DNA of 64,000 nucleotides from Erinaceus europaeus (lineage: Eukaryota; Chordata; Mammalia; Eulipotyphla; Erinaceidae): positions 38,088,189 through 38,152,188 of the forward strand of contig NC_080176.1 of assembly GCF_950295315.1 (NCBI RefSeq), written 5' to 3'. Of the stretch, positions 53,395 to 63,585 are shown in pieces; positions within the stretch are counted from its first letter, which is position 1; every line of letters starts with the position of its first letter. The position numbers and the translations under genes were made by a program. Below the pieces are notes generated by a model that was given only the letters and a program-made list of their open reading frames with translations, made no database searches and was not told the DNA's origin.

Positions 53395-53593
53395 TTTAAA
53401 CATTCAATTTATTTATTATTGGATAGAGAAATTCAGAGGGGTGAGTGAGATAGAAATGAGAGAGACAGAGAGACACCTGCAGCCCTGCTTCACCACTCAT
53501 GAAGCTTTCCCCCTGAAGGTGAGGAAGGACCAAGGTTCCTTGTGCACTGTAATGTGAATGCTTGACCAGGTGCACTACAGCCTGGCCCCTTCT
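53395..53593 (-). repeat. tRNA-derived SINE, type C
   Basis: AATTTATTTATTATTGGATAG, GACAGAGAGACACCTGCAGC, CATGAAGCTTTCCCCCTG, reversed head GGTGCACTACAGCCTGGCCCC. The flanks TTGGTGCCTTT (53,384-53,394) and TTGGTGCTTTA (53,594-53,604) form a TSD. Confidence 0.9.
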
Positions 53594-53604
53594 TTGGTGC
53601 TTTA

Positions 53605-54639
53605 ATTCCAGCTGGAATACTTGTGACATGTATGCTCTTCCTCTGCTAATATTTGCATTTTAAAGGTGACCTGAAGGAAAGAAACGTATTAATGTCAAAT
53701 TCCCTTTAACATTTAAGCTAGTATTTCAGATATTTTGAAACCTGGATGCAGAAGACATTCCTTGGAGATTTCAGAGAATCCCTGTAATAAAATGCTATCA
53801 TGTACCTTCCCATGTGGGAAGCTATTCATGAAGATGAAGGTTCATGTAGTGGAAAATTAGTGAGCACACTATGTCACTTGGAGCAAATAGAGATCATATG
53901 CTATACTGAGGTTGTTGCATCAGAATGAAATGCCACAGTGTTGAAGTGAAGAGAACTACAAATATGCACAAGCAGTATTTGAAAAGACCCTGAAATGAGT
54001 TTATTCTATTTTTATTGGCTAAAACTAAACTGATCTTTAAATGTGACATTTCAAAAGCCAAATTTTTAATTATTCATACCATTATTTAATATTTTATTTT
54101 GAAAAGTTATTAATTGGGTTATGGAATCTCCTGAAAATTGCATTAGTGGAATGTTTTTTGTATTCTGCTATAAATTAAGCAGTACAAAGGACGTCTTTAT
54201 TTCCCTTCATTTCCTTTTGCACACACATGTTGGTACACATGAGGATTTATATGACTCATTACCTCATTTCCTGCTTATCTCTTTCCTGCCCATTTCCTTG
54301 TTCAGTTTTCATAACTTTTTTGATGCCTGGGAACTAGTGAATATTTCCAGACTGCTTTTATCTTAAGATTTGAAGCAGTACCTAGAGTCCAATTGTTTTA
54401 GGTGTTGCTCTGATTAACACCTTCCTTGCAGGGCTTTTAATTCCTAAAAAGCTACAGCAATTTGGAAAATCAGGATCCCCAATGTTCACCAGCCATAGAA
54501 AGACAAAATGATGTCCTCAGGCAGCATTATTTCTGGAAAATACCACAACCACAAAAAACCAATAAGCAAGTTTAACCAAAGGGACTAAATGTGTCAATGA
54601 GGGGTTAGATGGGCAAAGAAAAAAAATATGTTGTTGTTT
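53605..54639. other. Unassigned unique DNA
   Basis: 1 kb without a recognised gene or mobile element. The frame at 54,121-54,366 has no domain. Confidence 0.5.
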
Positions 54640-54795
54640 TGTTTTTTTTAAGATGGAGGCAGAGAGGTGGAAAAAAGAGAAGGAGGTCACATAACTGAAG
54701 CTTTTTTCAATGCAGTGGTGGGATGGGCTCAAACCTGGATTTCTATGCCTGGCAAAGCAGCACACTATCCAAGTGAGTTAGCTTGCCAGCCTTGA
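54640..54795 (-). repeat. tRNA-derived SINE, type E-like
   Basis: A GGAGGCAGAGAGGTGG purine block, GCAGTGGTGGGATGGGCTC, reversed B-box relic CTCAAACCTGG, reversed head CAAGTGAGTTAGCTTGCC. Confidence 0.65.
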
Positions 54796-54821
54796 TTATT
54801 ATCATTTTTTAGGTTAGAGGT

Positions 54822-55107
54822 TAATTTTTTGTTTTCATTGCCACCAGGATTATAGTTGGAGCTCAGTGCTTTACACAATGAATCCACAACTCCTAGTGGC
54901 TATTTTCTCTCTCCTATTTTTTCTCCCCATTTATTTGATATGCTAGATAATTTGAGAAGGAAAGGGGAAATGGAGAGAGAGAGACCTGTAGCGAAGTTTT
55001 ATCATTAATGAAACTTGCTCCTTACAAGTGGACATTGGGGGCCTAAACCCAGGTCCCTGAACATTGTAGTATCTGTGTTCAGTCAGGTGCACCATTGACA
55101 GACCCCT
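54822..55107 (-). repeat. tRNA-derived SINE, type B, diverged
   Basis: TTGCCACCAGGATTATAGTTGG, CCACAACTCCTAGTGGC, GAGAGAGAGACCTGTAGC, reversed B box CCTAAACCCAGGTCC, reversed head GGTGCACCATTGACAGACCCC. Confidence 0.82.
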
Positions 55108-55132
55108 TTATCTTTCTGCTTAATAAGTTGGA

Positions 55133-55285
55133 TTGGGGGAGAGCATAGTTGTTATGCAAAAGAATTTCATAGTTGATGCTCCAAGGTCTCACACCATGGT
55201 GGGTGTGATGTGAAACTATACCACTGTAACCTCATCTTGCAAAGCACTAACACACCAATAAAATAGAGGAAATCTAAAAAATAAA
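55133..55285 (+). repeat. Diverged type D SINE
   Basis: GGGGGAGAGCATAGTTGTTATGC head (slightly longer than the usual), TGCTCCAAGGTCTCAC, a lost B box, and CACCAATAAAATAG at the end. Confidence 0.6.
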
Positions 55286-55524
55286 GCAATCACTATAATG
55301 AATATTGGAGATATATTCCTTGAACAGTAAATGTTTGGGTTATTGGCCATCTCATTCAATCATTTAAAAATATTTATAGATAACCCACTAACTGCAGGAT
55401 TTGCTGTAGGCAATGAGAACAAAAGGGAGAATAGAAGGCAGAAGAGGTTCCTTCTCTCTTGGAACTCACAACATGATTAGAAAAGGAAAAAAATTCAGGG
55501 ATAGTCTTTAGGTTTACTAAGAGA

Positions 55525-55830
55525 GACTACATAGACAGAGTGACTTGAACAACGGTAGTTTATGCTCCCTTTTCTGAACCAGAGTCTAAGCTCAAGATGT
55601 CAGCTGGGATGATTTCTTCTGAATCCTCTTTCCTTGGCTCACTGCCTCACGGTGTCTGCCCATGCTCTGTTCTTTGTATGTCTTTGTCCTAATTTCTTTG
55701 CTTAGGGACAGTAGAACCCACTAGATTAGAATCCACCCTAAAGGATTTCTTTTATAGTAGTCACCTCTTTCTAAACCGCTGATGAGAAATTTATTCATGT
55801 TTTTCCAACATGAAGGATGAAATAAACTCG
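55525..55830 (-). repeat. MLT1A-like MaLR LTR, antisense
   Basis: TATGTCTTTGTCCTAATTTC, GATTAGAATCCACCCTAAAGG and AGTCACCTCTTTCTAAACC correspond in order to the reverse of the LTR at 31.9 kb (GAGATTAGGACA; CATTAGAATG; TAAAGA). Old and diverged. Confidence 0.6.
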
Positions 55831-57024
55831 TAAAAGATATCAAGTGGCAAAACATTATCATCATCCCTTTTGTGTAATAAATCTCATTCATGTGCATGAT
55901 TGACAGTTGAATTTTATTGGAAGAGGCAAAAATATTAAAGGAGTGGAGAAGCAAGAGGCAAGAAGATGAAATTTCTGGGTTGGCAGTTGAGGAGTTAAAT
56001 TTTTAGGAGCTCAAAGAGCAACAGTTAAAATCATTGAGGGCCCCACCAGTCATTCTGACCTTTATCTCCAGGGTCCAAATCCAGACAACAGTCTTAATTA
56101 GCTACAGAGAAATGTAGAACTTTGGCAACATACCAGCAGACATTAACAAAACAAAACTAACCAGTAAATAAAAGAGCTATTTAAAAAATTACAAAAGGGA
56201 AATAGGAGCAGTATTTACACAACCTTTTGGTGTTTTTGTTTCAATTTCTCATTTATTTTTCTTGACTCCCTATACCATCTTACACTTGATTTTTCCAACA
56301 TTTTGATCTTAGTCCCTTTATTTATTTTTTGTCTGTTTATAGTACCTCAAACCCTTCAGACAATTTCCCCATACTTTATGTATTTTCCTTGTAAAGGGAA
56401 TGTATGTTTATTGCACAGACAAAATTTCAACAAATGAAAATTGCATGAAGTTATAAACAATCTCTTGTGTTTGAGATTTTTCTATGTATCTTCAGTGATT
56501 TTTCTATGTATTATATATATATTTAACAAAGGATCATATGTATAATTATTTAATGTAATATTATTTACACATATATCTTGAATATGTGATATAGGTGCTG
56601 TGATTTGTTCATATGTATAACTTATTACTGTGTGGATGATTTTTGAACTCATAGTCGGTGCTTGTCAATATTACTAGTTAATACTTATTTTTCTCTTTAT
56701 ATAACCCTTGTTATTTTTCCCCTTCTAATTTCAGTCCCCTCTACTCCCCTCCATAGGTTTGGAAATTATATATTCTTTCCGTTCTCCTTTGCATTAACTT
56801 AAAAAATTTTAGCATATATATTAACATAGTCTACATCTACTAAATATAGTTTGTAGCAGCTTACATACTCAAGCCTAGGATGTCTTACTCTAGATTCTGA
56901 TTTACATGCTATTTGTTACTCAATATTTTTGGTTCCATCTTGATTGCTTTTTAAATTCCACAAATCTGACATGTTTTCTTCCTTTATTTCCTTAATTTCT
57001 TCCTTTCATCATTTCTTCATTGCC
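55831..57024. other. Unassigned AT-rich unique DNA
   Basis: 1.2 kb with no recognised gene or mobile element. A short TATATATATA run is near 56,512. Confidence 0.5.
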
Positions 57025-57182
57025 ATCTTTTTTTATTTATAAAAAGGAAGCACTGACGAAAACCATAGGATAAGAGAGGTACAACTCCACACAATTCCCA
57101 CCACCAGATCGCCATATCCCATCCCCTCCTCTGATAGCATTCCTATTGTTTATCCCTCTGGGAGTATGGACCCAGGGTTATT
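57025..57182 (-). repeat. L1 3' UTR tip
   Basis: TTTTTTTATTTATAAAAAGG, ACCATAGGATAAGAGAGG, ACACAATTCCCACCACCAG, CCCTCTGGGAGTATGGACCC. 5'-truncated to about 155 bp. Confidence 0.88.
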
Positions 57183-58324
57183 ATACCCAGCTCTGGTATA
57201 ATTGTCATTCTTCCTATAACAAATACCTTAGAATTTCATTTTATGAAAGTTGTTTGGTAGGAAATGCCACAGATTTTTTTTTTTCAAATATACTAAGTTG
57301 CTTACAGTTTTTGTAGTCTTTAAAATCCTGGACTGAGAATTATTCTCAGTTTGTTGATGAAAGGCCACTATACCCTGCTCACTATAAATTGAACTGCATG
57401 TGAACTATCTTTCTGGTTTCTTTTATGGTCTTTTTTTTTTTCCTCTTAATTTTTGTTATCTTCTGTGAGGCAATTAGTGATCTTATTTCTATTGTTCCTT
57501 TTTGAGAACCACAGGGTTTTTCTGAATGTGAAAGGAGGCAGTTCTTTTCCAATTCTAAGTACTTGCTTCTCCCCCCATTGTCTCTAATTTCTTTTTCTGA
57601 AAATTACTGGATTCATTTAACATCTAATGCTATTTTCTGTTTTTTTTCCCACTTCTCTTCATGTTTCCTTCAGTTATTTTTGTGAAAATTATTCTACAGA
57701 AACCCTATTTAAATGAGTTCAGGAGATTAAAAGAGAGCTCTGTCTCACATACAGCAAGTAAACTATGATTTACATTGATGTGTGTGTATGTGTGTTTCTT
57801 GCCCCCAGCAGAAGGAAGAATGAGATTCCTTTGTCCCCAGCAACAGCTGAGTCAATGAGAGGATGCCATAAACCAATAAAATAACCCCTCCCTCCACTCT
57901 GTAAACTTTCTGGACACAATTGCTCATCTAAAATCTAATTTAAGTAGGTTCTGAATTTTGTTACTGAAAGTGTGTGGGAGTCTTGCCATAAGACTGCACA
58001 TGTGTCTTTGTGTATGATTGCAGTTTTACATATATGATGGTGAAATGTATATTGCATTTAATCATATCTATGATATTTTTTGTAGTTTTATAAGGGGAAT
58101 AATAATTTAAAAGATAGTTTTCATTTGGACACAATCTACCTTTCCCTGTTGTGTGTTTGCACAACACATCATCAATTGAGGACTTCCTTTACCATCCTGC
58201 ACTGGTTGCAGGATCCCAATGCCCACTCAACCTTGATGCTGGCCCTGCTTCCATCCTTGGCCTTGCTTCAGTTGACCAAGCCTAATCCAAGTTTCACCTT
58301 ATCCTTTACCCTTTACTTCTTATT
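57183..58324. other. Unassigned DNA
   Basis: 1.1 kb, T-rich on the plus strand, no recognised gene. It may hide very old L1 antisense sequence. Confidence 0.4.
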
Positions 58325-58829
58325 TTTCAAGTTTCACATACAAATGAGGTCACCTGGCACTCATCCTTCTTCTGGATGATCACATTTAGTTTGAGTCCTT
58401 CAAGTTCCATCCTTGGTGAGGCAAAGGAGAGAATTTCATCATTTCTTACAGTTGAATAGTATTCCACTATTACAAATAGTGCTGCTATGAACATAGGTGT
58501 ACACATGTCTCTTTGGATGGGTGTTTTTGTTTTCTTTGGACAAATAGGGATGAATTGCTAGATCATAGGGTAGGTCCATTTCTATTGTTTGAAGGAATCT
58601 TCAGGCTGTTTCCCTCAGGGATTGAAATAATTTACATTTCTATTGGCAGGGTAGGTTTCTTTTTGCCACATATCCTCACTAGCACTTGCTTCTGTCCTTT
58701 ATGATGTATGGCATTTTCACAGGTGTGAAATGGTATCTCACTGTTATCTTTATTTGCATTTCTCTAATAAATAGCGACTTTGAGTATTTATTTTTTCATA
58801 TACCTATTGGTCATCTGGATATCTTCTTT

Positions 58830-59108
58830 TTAAAAATATTTATTTTATTTATTTATTCCCTTTTGTTGCCCTTGTTGTTTTATTGTTGTAGTTATTGTTG
58901 TTGTTGTTGTTGGATAGGACAGAGAGAAATGGAGAGAGGAGGGGAAGACAGAGAGGAGGAGAGAAAGATAGACACCTGCAGACCTGCTTCACCGCCTGTG
59001 AAGCGACTCCCTTGCAGGTGGGGAGCCGGGGTTCGAACCGGGATCTTTATGCCGGTCCTTGTGCTTCTTGCCACTTGCGCTTAACCCGCTGCGCTACAGC
59101 CCGACTCC
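58830..59108 (-). repeat. tRNA-derived SINE, type A, near consensus
   Basis: On the minus strand the B box reads GGTTCGAACCC, a perfect match to the Pol III consensus, and the A-box region is also intact (TAGCGCAGCGG). A perfect 15-bp TSD CTGGATATCTTCTTT lies at 58,815-58,829 and 59,109-59,123. One of the youngest SINEs here. Confidence 0.97.
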
Positions 59109-59758
59109 CTGGATATCTTCTTTGTGAAGATTCTGTTCATGTCCTTGTCTCATTTTTGAATGGGGTTGTTTGTTTTTGTTGCTGAATTTTGCGAGCTCTT
59201 TATCTATTTTGGTTATTAGCTCTTTGCTTAGTATATAGCATATAAATATAGCCCACTCATTAACGTGTCTCTCTGTTTTGGTGATGGTTTCTTTTTCTGT
59301 GCAGAAGCTATTCAGTTTGATGAATTCCTTTTTTTTTTTTTTTCTATTGATGTTGGACTTGATTCTTTAGAGACTGTTTTGAAGCAAATGCTGAGTGTTC
59401 TGCTACTATTTTCTTCCATGTATTTGATGGTTTCTGTTCTAGTGTCTAAGTCTTTGATCCATTCTAAGTTTGCATGGTGATACATAGTGGACATGTTTCA
59501 ATTTATTGCAAATTGCAACCCATTTTTCCCAACACCATTTGTTGAAGAGAGTTTTCCACTTCATTTCATGTTTTGGACTCTCTTGCAGAAAAATCACTTT
59601 TCTGTAGGTCTGTGACCATGTTAATGAAATCTCAATTCTATCTCACTGTAATGTGTGTTTGTACTTGTTCCAGTCTTAGGCCGTTTTGATTATAATATCC
59701 CTATAGTATCATTTGAGGTTGGAGAGTGTGATGCTTCCATTACAGTACTGTTATTTTT

Positions 59759-60010
59759 ATTTTATTATTATTTTTTTAGAAATTATTTTTTAAAACTTTA
59801 TTTATTTGTTATTGGATAGAGATAGAGACAAATTGAGAGGGAAGGGGGAGATAGACACGAAGAGAGACAGAGAGACACCTGCAGACCTGCTTCACCACCT
59901 GTGAAGCGACTCCCCTGCAGGTGGGGATCTGGGGGCTTGAGCCAGTATCCTGACCAGTCTTTGTGCTTTGTGCCACTTGTGCTTAAATCACTGTGCTACT
60001 GCCCAACTCT
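59759..60010 (-). repeat. tRNA-derived SINE, type A-like
   Basis: CTTTATTTATTTGTTATTGG, GACAGAGAGACACCTGCAG, CGACTCCCCTGCAGGTGGGG, reversed head CACTGTGCTACTGCCCAACTC. The TSD TGTTATTTTT lies at 59,749-59,758 and 60,011-60,020, and the right copy is shared with the start of the next element's TSD. Confidence 0.9.
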
Positions 60011-60023
60011 TGTTATTTTTCTT

Positions 60024-60843
60024 TCTTTTTTTTTTTTAAAATTTTTTATTTAAGAAAGGATGAACAAAAACATAAGGTAGGGGGGGTACAACTCCACACA
60101 ATTCCCACCACCCAATGTCCATAACCCACCCCCTCCCATGATAGCTTTCCCATTCTCTAGCCCTCTGGGAGCATGGACCCAGGGTCATTGAGGGTTGCAG
60201 AAGGTAGAAGGTCTGGCTTCTGTAATTGCTTCCCCGCTGAACATGGGCGTTGACTGGTCGGTCCATACTCCCAGTCTGCCTCTCTCTTTCCCTAGTAAGG
60301 TGTGTCTCTGGGGAAGCTGAGCTCCAGGACACATTGGTGGGGTCTTCAATCCAGGGAAGCCTAGCCAGCATCCTGGTGGCATCTGGAACCTGGTGATTGA
60401 AAAGAGAGTTAACATACGAAGCCAAACAATTTGTTGAGCAATCATGGATCCCAAGCTTGGAATAGTGGAGAGGAAGTGTTAGGGAGGTACTCACAGCAAA
60501 CTCTAGTGTACTACTGCTTTCAGGTATATATTTTGCAGTAGTTTATGGATACGTGTGCACATAAGCTCTCTCTCACAGAAACTGGTGTATATCTAGGTTA
60601 TGGGACTTTGTTAGAAAGTGAACTACCTGAGATGAAATTAGAGTGTACTATAAAAGGAAAGGTCTCACCCGAGTAATGAAGCTGAAGGGTTGTCATTCCA
60701 CACGTGAAGTCTCTGGACACAGTCTGAGGTGAAGCATGTTGAGGTGGCAATCATTGCGTTGGTTAGGTTGTGATCTGCGGATGCAATATTATTTGGTTTG
60801 GATTGGGAGATGCATACGGGAAAGTGGGCCCTATCCAAGGGTT
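60024..60843 (-). repeat. 3' segment of a 5'-inverted L1
   Basis: The longest copy of the GTCCATGCTCCCAGAGGG 3' UTR family (reversed), with A-tail at 60,024-60,038 and AATAAAAAATTTT at the end. It continues at 60,843/60,844 into oppositely oriented ORF2 sequence. A perfect 12-bp TSD GTTATTTTTCTT at 60,012-60,023 and 61,946-61,957 encloses both segments. Confidence 0.93.
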
Positions 60844-61945
60844 CCAAAAATGGGCAGAGGATATGAACAAAACATTCACCTCAGAGGAGATCCAAAAGGC
60901 TAACAAACATATGAAAAACTGCTCTAGGTCACTGATTGTCAGAGAAATGCAAATTAAGACAACACTAAGATACCACCTCACTCCTGTAAGAATGGCATAC
61001 ATCAAAAAGGACAGCAGCAACAAATGCTGGAGAGGATGTGGGGACAGAGGAACCCTTTTACATTGCTGGTGGGAATGTAAACTGGTACAGCCTCTGTGGA
61101 GAGCAGTCTGGAAAACTCTCAGAAGGCTAAACATGGACCTTCCATATGATCCAGTAATTCCTCTCCTGGGGTTATACCCCAAGGACTCCATAACACCCAA
61201 CCAAAAAGAGGTGTGTACTCCTATGTTCATAGCAGCACAATTCATAATAGCTAAAACCTGGAAGCAACCCAGGTGCACACAATGGAATACTATGCAGCTA
61301 TCAAGAACAATGAACCCACCTTCTCTGACCCATCTTGGACAGAGCTAGAAGGAATTATGTTAAGTGAACTAAGTCAGAAAGATAAAGATGAGTATGGAAT
61401 GATCCCACTCATAAACAGAAGTTGACTAAGAAGATCTGAAAGGGAAACTAAAAGCAGGACCTGATCAAATTGTAAGTAGGGCACCAAAGTAAAAACCCAG
61501 TGGTGAGGTTTTAGCTTCCTGGGCCAATGGGGGATGGGAGTGGGCAGGAGGGATGGGTCACAGTCCTTTGGTGGAGGGAATGGTGTTTATGTACACTCCT
61601 AGCAAAATGTAGACATATAAATCAGTAGTTAATTAATATGAGAGGGGGAAAATCAATTGTATGTCTCAAAGTCTCTCAAAACACAAACTGAATCCTTTTA
61701 ATATATAGGCTGTGTATTTGATACACGGACTCTCTCAAAAGCCTAGACCAAGTAGATTAGAAGCATCCAATAGCACAGCTATATACAAGATACTGGACAC
61801 TGTACAGCAAACCATAACAAAAGGACTTTTCAAAGTTAACCCAATTAACAAATAATATGATGATAACATTAACTATCGATTGTCTTTTTGAACCCTAAGA
61901 CAGCAGGAACCTCACATCTCCACTATAGAGCCCCTACTTCCCCCA
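60844..61945 (+). pseudogene. Inverted L1 segment: ORF2 C-terminus and proximal 3' UTR
   Basis: An open L1 ORF2p frame runs from 60,846 ([18 protein letters not shown]) to about 61,275 (KTWKQPRC), with the Cys/His cluster intact ([18 protein letters not shown]). A deletion of roughly 50 bp at about 61,275 then shifts the frame, and the usual end of ORF2 (SQKDKDEYGMIPLINRS-like) follows out of frame near 61,370-61,425. After it comes a proximal 3' UTR (GGCACCAAAGTAAAAACCC; CAAAATGTAGACATATAAATC) to CTACTTCCCCCAG at the TSD. The reverse-transcriptase and endonuclease domains are absent. Read with the 3' segment it restores the normal order ORF2 end, proximal UTR, distal UTR, as twin priming predicts. 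Confidence 0.92.
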
Positions 61946-62167
61946 GTTATTTTTCTTCTTAAGTTGCTTATGATTTGCTTCTTAGAATTGCTGTGTACTT
62001 CCAGATTCCAGATAAACTTTTGTTCTATTCCTTTGCATAAATTCCATGGGACCTTGATAGAAACTGCATAAAATCTGTATTTTTTGGGGTAGGACTGCTA
62101 TTTTAATTATGTTAATTCCTTCAATCCATGAGCATGAAATGTCAAGCACAAAGATTTGTATAGTAGG

Positions 62168-62384
62168 GGGCTGGTTGATGGTCCACTGGGTTAAGTGCAC
62201 ATATTTCCAAGTGTAAGGGCCTGGAGTTTGAGCCCCCACTCCCCAACTACAATATCTGTCCCATCTAATAATAATAAAAAAATAGAAGAAAAAAGAAAAG
62301 AAGAAATGGCTGCTGGGAGCAGTGGATTCCTAGTGCCATCACTAGGAATCACCCAGTGATAACCCTGGAGGCAAAAAAAAAAAA
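62168..62384 (+). repeat. tRNA-derived SINE, type B, shortened
   Basis: GGGGGCTGGTTGATGGTCC head, GAGTTTGAGCCCCC B box. Most of the CT-rich middle is deleted. The terminal module is ATGGCTGCTGGGAGCAGTGG to AACCCTGGAGGC, with a 10-bp-stem inverted repeat at 62,325-62,350. Confidence 0.88.
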
Positions 62385-62493
62385 GAGATAGGATGTTAGA
62401 TTAATTATTTAAATAACTGCTCATATAAACCTAAATTTCAAGTAGGTAAAAATTTTCATCTTGATGAGTATATTCTTATTGCTTGTGACTTCT

Positions 62494-62795
62494 TTTTTTA
62501 ATATATAAAAAATGAAATATTGACAAAACCATAGGATAAGAGGGGTACAACTCCACATAATTCCCACCACCAGAACTCAATATCCTATTCTATCCCCTGA
62601 TAGCTTTCCTATTCTTTAACCTTCTGGGAGTATGGACCCAAGGTCATTGTGGGATGCAGAAGGTGGAAGGTCTGGCTTCTGAAATTGCTTCCACGCTGAA
62701 TATGGGCATTGATAGGTCAATCCACATCAGCCTGTCTCTCTCTTTTCCTAGTAAGGTGGGGCTCTGGGGAAGCAGAGCTCCAGGACACATTTGTG
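62494..62795 (-). mobile_element. L1 3' UTR part of a SINE-L1 chimera
   Basis: Reversed tail (TTTTTTAATATATAAAAAATG), ACCATAGGATAAGAGGGG, CTTCTGGGAGTATGGACCC, up to CAGGACACATTTGTGG, where it meets the A-tail of the SINE. The left TSD TTGCTTGTGACTTCT is at 62,479-62,493; no copy lies between the L1 and SINE parts. Confidence 0.85.
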
Positions 62796-63051
62796 GTTTT
62801 TTTTTTTTTTTTTTTTTAAAAACACTTCTAACATTGTTTATTTATTTATTATTGTATAGAGACAGAGGGAAATTGAGAGGGGAAGATAGAAAGGGAGAGA
62901 TAGAAAAAAAGAAAGGGAGAGAGACAGAGAGACACCTGAAGTCCTGCTTCACCACTTGTGAAGCTTTCCCCCTGCAGGTGGGGACCAAGGGCTTGAATCT
63001 GGATCCTTGCACACTGTAATGCACACTCTTAACCAGGTGTACCAATCCTCT
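62796..63051 (-). mobile_element. Type C SINE part of a SINE-L1 chimera
   Basis: The T-run at 62,796-62,818 is the SINE A-tail. The rest is a complete type C body and head (GACAGAGAGACACCTGAAG; AAGCTTTCCCCCTGCAGG; TTAACCAGGTGTACC). Its 5' end abuts the right TSD TTGCTTGTGACTTCT at 63,052-63,066, which pairs with the copy left of the L1 part. Confidence 0.88.
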
Positions 63052-63089
63052 TTGCTTGTGACTTCTAAAAGAATGTATTTGAAAACTAG

Positions 63090-63225
63090 AGTGATATGTC
63101 ACCCAGTAGGGCACATATTCTGCAGTGCTGGCTGCCCGGCTTGAGCTGGGCAACTGTGTAAGAGTGTCAGACACTAACAGAAGCTTGGATGTGATAGTCT
63201 CTTCCCTTCTTCAAATAAAGAAACT
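63090..63225 (+). repeat. Degenerate tRNA-derived SINE (possible)
   Basis: AGTGATATGTCACCCAGTAGG, GGCTTGAGCTGGGC and a CTTCAAATAAAGAAAC end look like a strongly diverged, shortened SINE. Confidence 0.4.
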
Positions 63226-63419
63226 GTTTATGAACTAGCAATACCTAGATCATTCATTTAAATCAGTAATAATTTAATACTGAAATTAGCATTTTTTCCT
63301 CTTCTGTCCTGGTAGTTTAAGCTGTGCAATACTTCCTCAACTATTTGCTCTAGCATGCAAGCCTAGTATGTACAAATTATAAAGGCAATGGTGGTTGTGC
63401 ACAATTTCACTGCTCTTGC

Positions 63420-63585
63420 TCTGACTTTTTTTAATAAAAAATTTCAAAGGGGAAGAGAGGAAGGGTCTAGAAGACAGAGAGAGATGCCATGGCCTTATCA
63501 CCCCCATGTGGTGGTGAAACTCAATCCCAGATGGGCACACAGCAAGGCTTGTATATTATGAGGTGAGCTAACCCCAGATCCTTTG
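63420..63585 (-). repeat. tRNA-derived SINE, type E-like
   Basis: A GAGAGAGATGCCATGGCC block, CACCCCCATGTGGTGGTG, reversed B-box relic CTCAATCCCAGATGG, reversed head GAGGTGAGCTAACCCCAG. Confidence 0.65.

Larger units (their letters stand above)
58325..62160 (-). pseudogene. Old L1 ORF2 (antisense) with younger insertions
   Basis: Host pieces at 58,325-58,829, 59,124-59,758 and 61,958-62,160 read in order on the minus strand as L1. Examples are AGTATTCCACTATTACAAAT, TGGCATTTTCACAGGTGTG, GTGAAATGGTATCTCACTG, GCGAGCTCTTTATCTATTTTG, TTGAAGAGAGTTTTCCAC and, beyond the large insertion, TTTTAATTATGTTAATTCC with CCATGAGCATGAAATGTC. ORF2 frames are heavily broken. Two SINEs and a complete 1.9-kb 5'-inverted L1 are inserted in it, which dates it as the oldest layer here. 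Confidence 0.82.

Noticed and set aside
60770..61348. 192-residue open frame as a gene
   Set aside because: Starts in reversed L1 3' UTR and crosses the inversion junction into ORF2.
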